Shown here piece by piece: positions 61,328-64,000 of a DNA stretch of 64,000 bases (position 1 is its first letter; each line of letters starts with the position of its first letter). The notes beneath the pieces are model-generated. The model saw only the letters and a list, made by a program, of their open reading frames with translations. It was not told the origin of the DNA and made no database searches. The position numbers were made by a program, and so were the translations under genes. This stretch comes from Trichosphaerium sp. ATCC 40318. Taxonomy: Eukaryota; Discosea; Flabellinia; Trichosidae. The DNA lies in NCBI GenBank assembly GCA_038496445.1, contig JALMLS010000334.1:62001-126000 (forward strand). Direction: 5' to 3'.

Positions 61328-62395
61328 TTAAATGTAGCTGTCATGCCATACACCTTTCGATATTACAGAATGTGCATCAGAGAGCATAGCTAAGCCATCT
61401 TGGGTAACTAATGTACAAAAACTAAGGTCGATTGTATGAACACCAATCAATGCTTTTATACTTCTGTCTGTTACTCTTCTACAACTCTTTAAATTTATCT
61501 TATGTACTCCAGCAAGAGGCACAATACCAGCATCACCAATACATCGGTTATACTTGAGATTTATCTCGTGAACCCCAGCGAGAGATGCAACTCCTTCATT
61601 TGTAATATAACTACATCTTGAAAGCGAAATAGTATGAACTCCTGCAAGCGCTTGAAGGCCTCTATCTGTTACATTCGTCTCATCTAAGCAAATAGTGTGT
61701 ACACCAGAAAGAGCTTCTATACCTTCATCAGTGATGATCTTATTACAGCCAAGGTTTATGCTATACACTCCTGCCAATGCCTTTATGCCATCATCAGATA
61801 CCATGCATCTTCTTAGATTTATCGTGTGAACACCTGCCAGTGCTTTAGCGCTGACATCTGTTATTCTACACCCAAGAAGATTAATCGTGTGTATACCGCC
61901 TAGAAGCTTTATGCTTTCATCTGTTACTGAAGTATATCTCACGTCAAGGGTATGAATATTCTTTAAATCTTTAATGTGAACATCCGAAATAACAATTTGA
62001 TTCCCAACGAACAACTTTCTCAAGTTTGCCAATTGTTTGATATCAGGTACATCAGGTGTACTCTCTATGTTCTCTAGTGTTATAATATGACAATCAGAGA
62101 ATTTTGGAATACAAATTAAGCTTTTTAGGGAAGCGAAAATGAGATTGGTCTTTTTTCTAATACTATTCCATCTTTTGACAATATCGGCATTTGATGGTGT
62201 TATACATATGTTGTTGTACCCAACGAAGTCGTGAATGATCAACGAGAACTTAGTACACGTTTGAGATACGGCTATCTTATCTAAATCGGTCTCTAAGAGT
62301 GTAATAATGCCGTACAGTACTTCTAGAGGTAAATCTAATGCGTTTGTTTGTTTTTCTTGTATTAACGCTTCTCGCTTACATAGCGGTTCTGACAT
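61328..62395 (-). CDS. F-box / leucine-rich repeat protein, intronless
   Basis: A single open frame of 355 codons from ATG 62395. An F-box-like helix set occurs at residues ~20-60 (ALDLPLEVLYGIITLLETDL, then DKIAVSQTCTKFSLIIHDF). About eleven repeats of 22-26 residues follow with core ALAGVHTINLxxCxxITDEG. Examples are SIKLLGGIHTINLLGCRITD and GVASLAGVHEINLKYNRC. F-box/LRR proteins are substrate receptors of SCF ubiquitin ligases; the target is unknown. Absence of introns contrasts with neighbours and, with the relics at 19271, 52404 and 53438, suggests a gene family spread by retroposition or recombination. Confidence 0.85.
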   Translation of the reverse strand: MSEPLCKREALIQEKQTNALDLPLEVLYGIITLLETDLDKIAVSQTCTKFSLIIHDFVGYNNICITPSNADIVKRWNSIRKKTNLIFASLKSLICIPKFSDCHIITLENIESTPDVPDIKQLANLRKLFVGNQIVISDVHIKDLKNIHTLDVRYTSVTDESIKLLGGIHTINLLGCRITDVSAKALAGVHTINLRRCMVSDDGIKALAGVYSINLGCNKIITDEGIEALSGVHTICLDETNVTDRGLQALAGVHTISLSRCSYITNEGVASLAGVHEINLKYNRCIGDAGIVPLAGVHKINLKSCRRVTDRSIKALIGVHTIDLSFCTLVTQDGLAMLSDAHSVISKGVWHDSYI

Positions 62396-62705
62396 GGATT
62401 GTATTTACGTTTGGAATGCCTGTACACGCGGAGAAATTAACCCTGCTTAACGGGCGATTAAGCTAACGTCACGCGTTTATATAGTAGTAAACACGTGACG
62501 ATTAGAAAGAACATGTACTAATTTGAACGTTTAGAAGAGGTCCAGTTGCTTTCTATTGTATCTTACGTGCCAAGTCACGTGCCTACCAAACCCGGAAGAG
62601 GTGGTTATGTGGTATAGGTAATAAGAAGGTATTCTTTGTGATACACTGCAGTTATTTAAGATTCTCGTTGAGCGGTTTAAGTCTTAGCGTTGGCTATCTC
62701 GTACT

Positions 62706-63750
62706 ATGAGCTCCAGTTGCTGTACTAAATCTAGGTATGCTACTCACTCGCTTTAAATGGTGTAACACATAAAAGCGCCCATGTTGACACAGAGCGCGAG
62801 CCAATGTTGTACGAGACGCTAGAAGACATGGATCTTTATGATGGAGTAATCAGGTTATTTTATAAATGAGTTTTAAGTTATTTACAGTTTACTCAAGGGG
62901 AGCTCGCCAATACCCTATGCTCATGCTTAGTGATATACAAAAAATAGCGATAAAGCCAATAGTTGAAGGTTTCTTTTTAATACAGTATCATTTAGACAAA
63001 AACTTTCTCTTTTTCAAAAAGCTTTTTTTTTTTGAAAACTTTTACTGTGCTCAACGAACTGGTTAGGAAATGATATGATTATTCGTTATCCGTCATGTTC
63101 TGGAAAAACGTTTGCCTACCTTATTGGTATTCTTCAGATGATAGCGTCTACATATGACCCTAGTTGCATCAAGATGGAGGCACTGATTATACCGTATTGC
63201 AGGGAATTAAGCTTTGGCCTTAATAATCAACTTAAGAGTCTGTCAAGGTATACAGATGTCAACACGGTCTTTGCTTCTACAATGATTGACAAAGATAAAC
63301 TTGATATCAAGTGCTCTAGTATATGTATTGGTACACCAAGGTCCATAATAAAACATAAAGAAGTACGTGAACACTCAAGAAATTAAAAAAAATCACGTGC
63401 AAGAGGGTTTTGGAATCTTATTTTTTTCTTGATTGTTATCCTAATTAAAATGCAAAGGTTTTATTAGTTGATAGTGTAAAAGTTTTAGTCATAGATGAGC
63501 CTCGTTATGAATATTTAAACTTGATAGAGAAAATAATCAAACAGCTTCCAAAAGATGTACAAGTTTGTACGTTTAAAACTTGCAAAAATTTTAGTCTTCG
63601 TCACTATATAGTAGTTTGTATGTTAAAAAAGGCAGTTTTGGTGTTATTCTTGAGAGTGTCGCAAATGAAAACGAAGAGCTGTTCAAATGGGCAAAAAAAG
63701 TAACAAAAAAGCCAAGGTTTATTATTTCAAGCTCAGCTTACACTTCGTAA
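62706..63750 (+). CDS. Divergent one-domain DEAD-box-like protein (eIF4A-related), possibly decayed
   Basis: Start MSSSCCTKSSAHVDTEREPM at 62706, then YETLEDMDLYDGVIR and YSRGARQYPMLMLSDIQKIA. The RecA-1 motifs are recognisable but altered: Walker A PSCSGKT, motif Ia PYCRELS (usually PTRELA), Ib GTPRS (usually TPGR), DEAD box VIDEPR, and motif III region TFKT (usually SAT). The order follows eIF4A. The frame ends at TAA 63748-63750 after KKPRFIISSSAYTS, so no second RecA domain exists. The exon joint near 62855-62898 does not keep frame by one base. A regulatory non-enzyme or a young pseudogene are both possible. Confidence 0.6.
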
Positions 63751-63857
63751 TGCAATGAGGTAAGCCTACGACTAGGAAGTAATTGTTGATCTAATGCCAC
63801 CATAGCTCATTGGCCAAATATTGATTGTAGTACAACCAAGGAGCTCTAAGATTTATA

Positions 63858-64000
63858 TTAAACAACTTTTTTGGTCTTTAACTTTTTCAACACTTGAGAG
63901 TCTTCATCAATACTCTTTCCTTCAGCCTTACGTTTAATACCACATTTGAGACTATTGCCTTCACTTAAACAATCAAGTTTACTTCCTAGATCCAAAGGTT
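63858..64000 (-). CDS. 3' end of a minus-strand gene (partial)
   Basis: The reverse strand is open from the window edge to TAA at 63858-63860. It reads PLDLGSKLDCLSEGNSLKCG, then IKRKAEGKSIDEDSQVLKKL and ends KTKKVV. The basic KRK and KKLKTKK clusters could be nuclear localisation signals. The rest of the gene lies outside the window, so no family is assigned. Confidence 0.55.
   Translation of the reverse strand, partial: PLDLGSKLDCLSEGNSLKCGIKRKAEGKSIDEDSQVLKKLKTKKVV

Overview
The window reads as nuclear DNA of a free-living unicellular eukaryote. It is AT-rich and gene-dense: about 40 protein genes lie on both strands, usually 50-500 bp apart. Most are cut by short introns of roughly 20-90 nt, with donors that are often GTACGT and U/A-rich acceptors. 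The products are eukaryotic: TORC2 subunit SIN1, peroxin PEX16, lipase maturation factor, actin maturation protease, an EF-hand PPP phosphatase, a COMM-domain protein, cytosolic-type lysyl-tRNA synthetase and a 5S rRNA gene. NIT-domain, CAP, GHL15 and LRR proteins would suit an amoeboid or amoeboflagellate protist. I cannot name the lineage; Heterolobosea or Amoebozoa are only guesses. Exon joins were worked out by eye from reading frame and GT/AG, so internal boundaries and some starts are provisional.

Layout. 1-5 kb: tail of a minus gene, a secreted CX5R phosphatase, a 3beta-HSD-type reductase overlapping it tail to tail, and a basic disordered protein. 5-7.6 kb: SIN1, with a complete 5S rRNA gene inside one intron. 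8.4-12.7 kb: a two-domain CAP protein and an alpha/beta hydrolase. 12.8-15.6 kb: a protein with two glycosyltransferase domains. 16-18.9 kb: a PH-PP2C phosphatase. 19-19.6 kb: a terminal-inverted-repeat element beside a broken LRR gene. 19.8-24.6 kb: an SDR enzyme, a membrane protein, and a secretory-pathway protein with a 9 x 27-bp repeat array. 24.7-32.6 kb: COMMD, PEX16, LMF and an NIT-domain receptor. 33-34.6 kb: a fatty-acid/sterol hydroxylase fused to a decayed PAP2/sphingomyelin-synthase-like region. 35.3-42.9 kb: two lysyl-tRNA synthetase copies flanking a GHL15 gene. 43-52.1 kb: a phage/giant-virus-type family protein, ACTMAP, an SPFH protein, a helical protein and a four-TM protein. 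52.4-53.5 kb: LRR relics split by a palindrome-bounded insert. 53.9-64 kb: PPEF-type phosphatase, small hypotheticals, an intact F-box/LRR gene, a one-domain DEAD-box-like gene and the end of a minus gene.

The genes do not form one operon-like pathway. Neighbours are mostly unrelated housekeeping, signalling and membrane genes, and several divergent pairs share promoters of 80-300 bp. The points most worth following are the 5S gene nested in SIN1, the hydroxylase-PAP2-like fusion, the diverged lysyl-tRNA synthetase pair, the PH-PP2C and double-glycosyltransferase fusions, the LRR relics tied to repeats, and a marked excess of the palindrome CACGTG.
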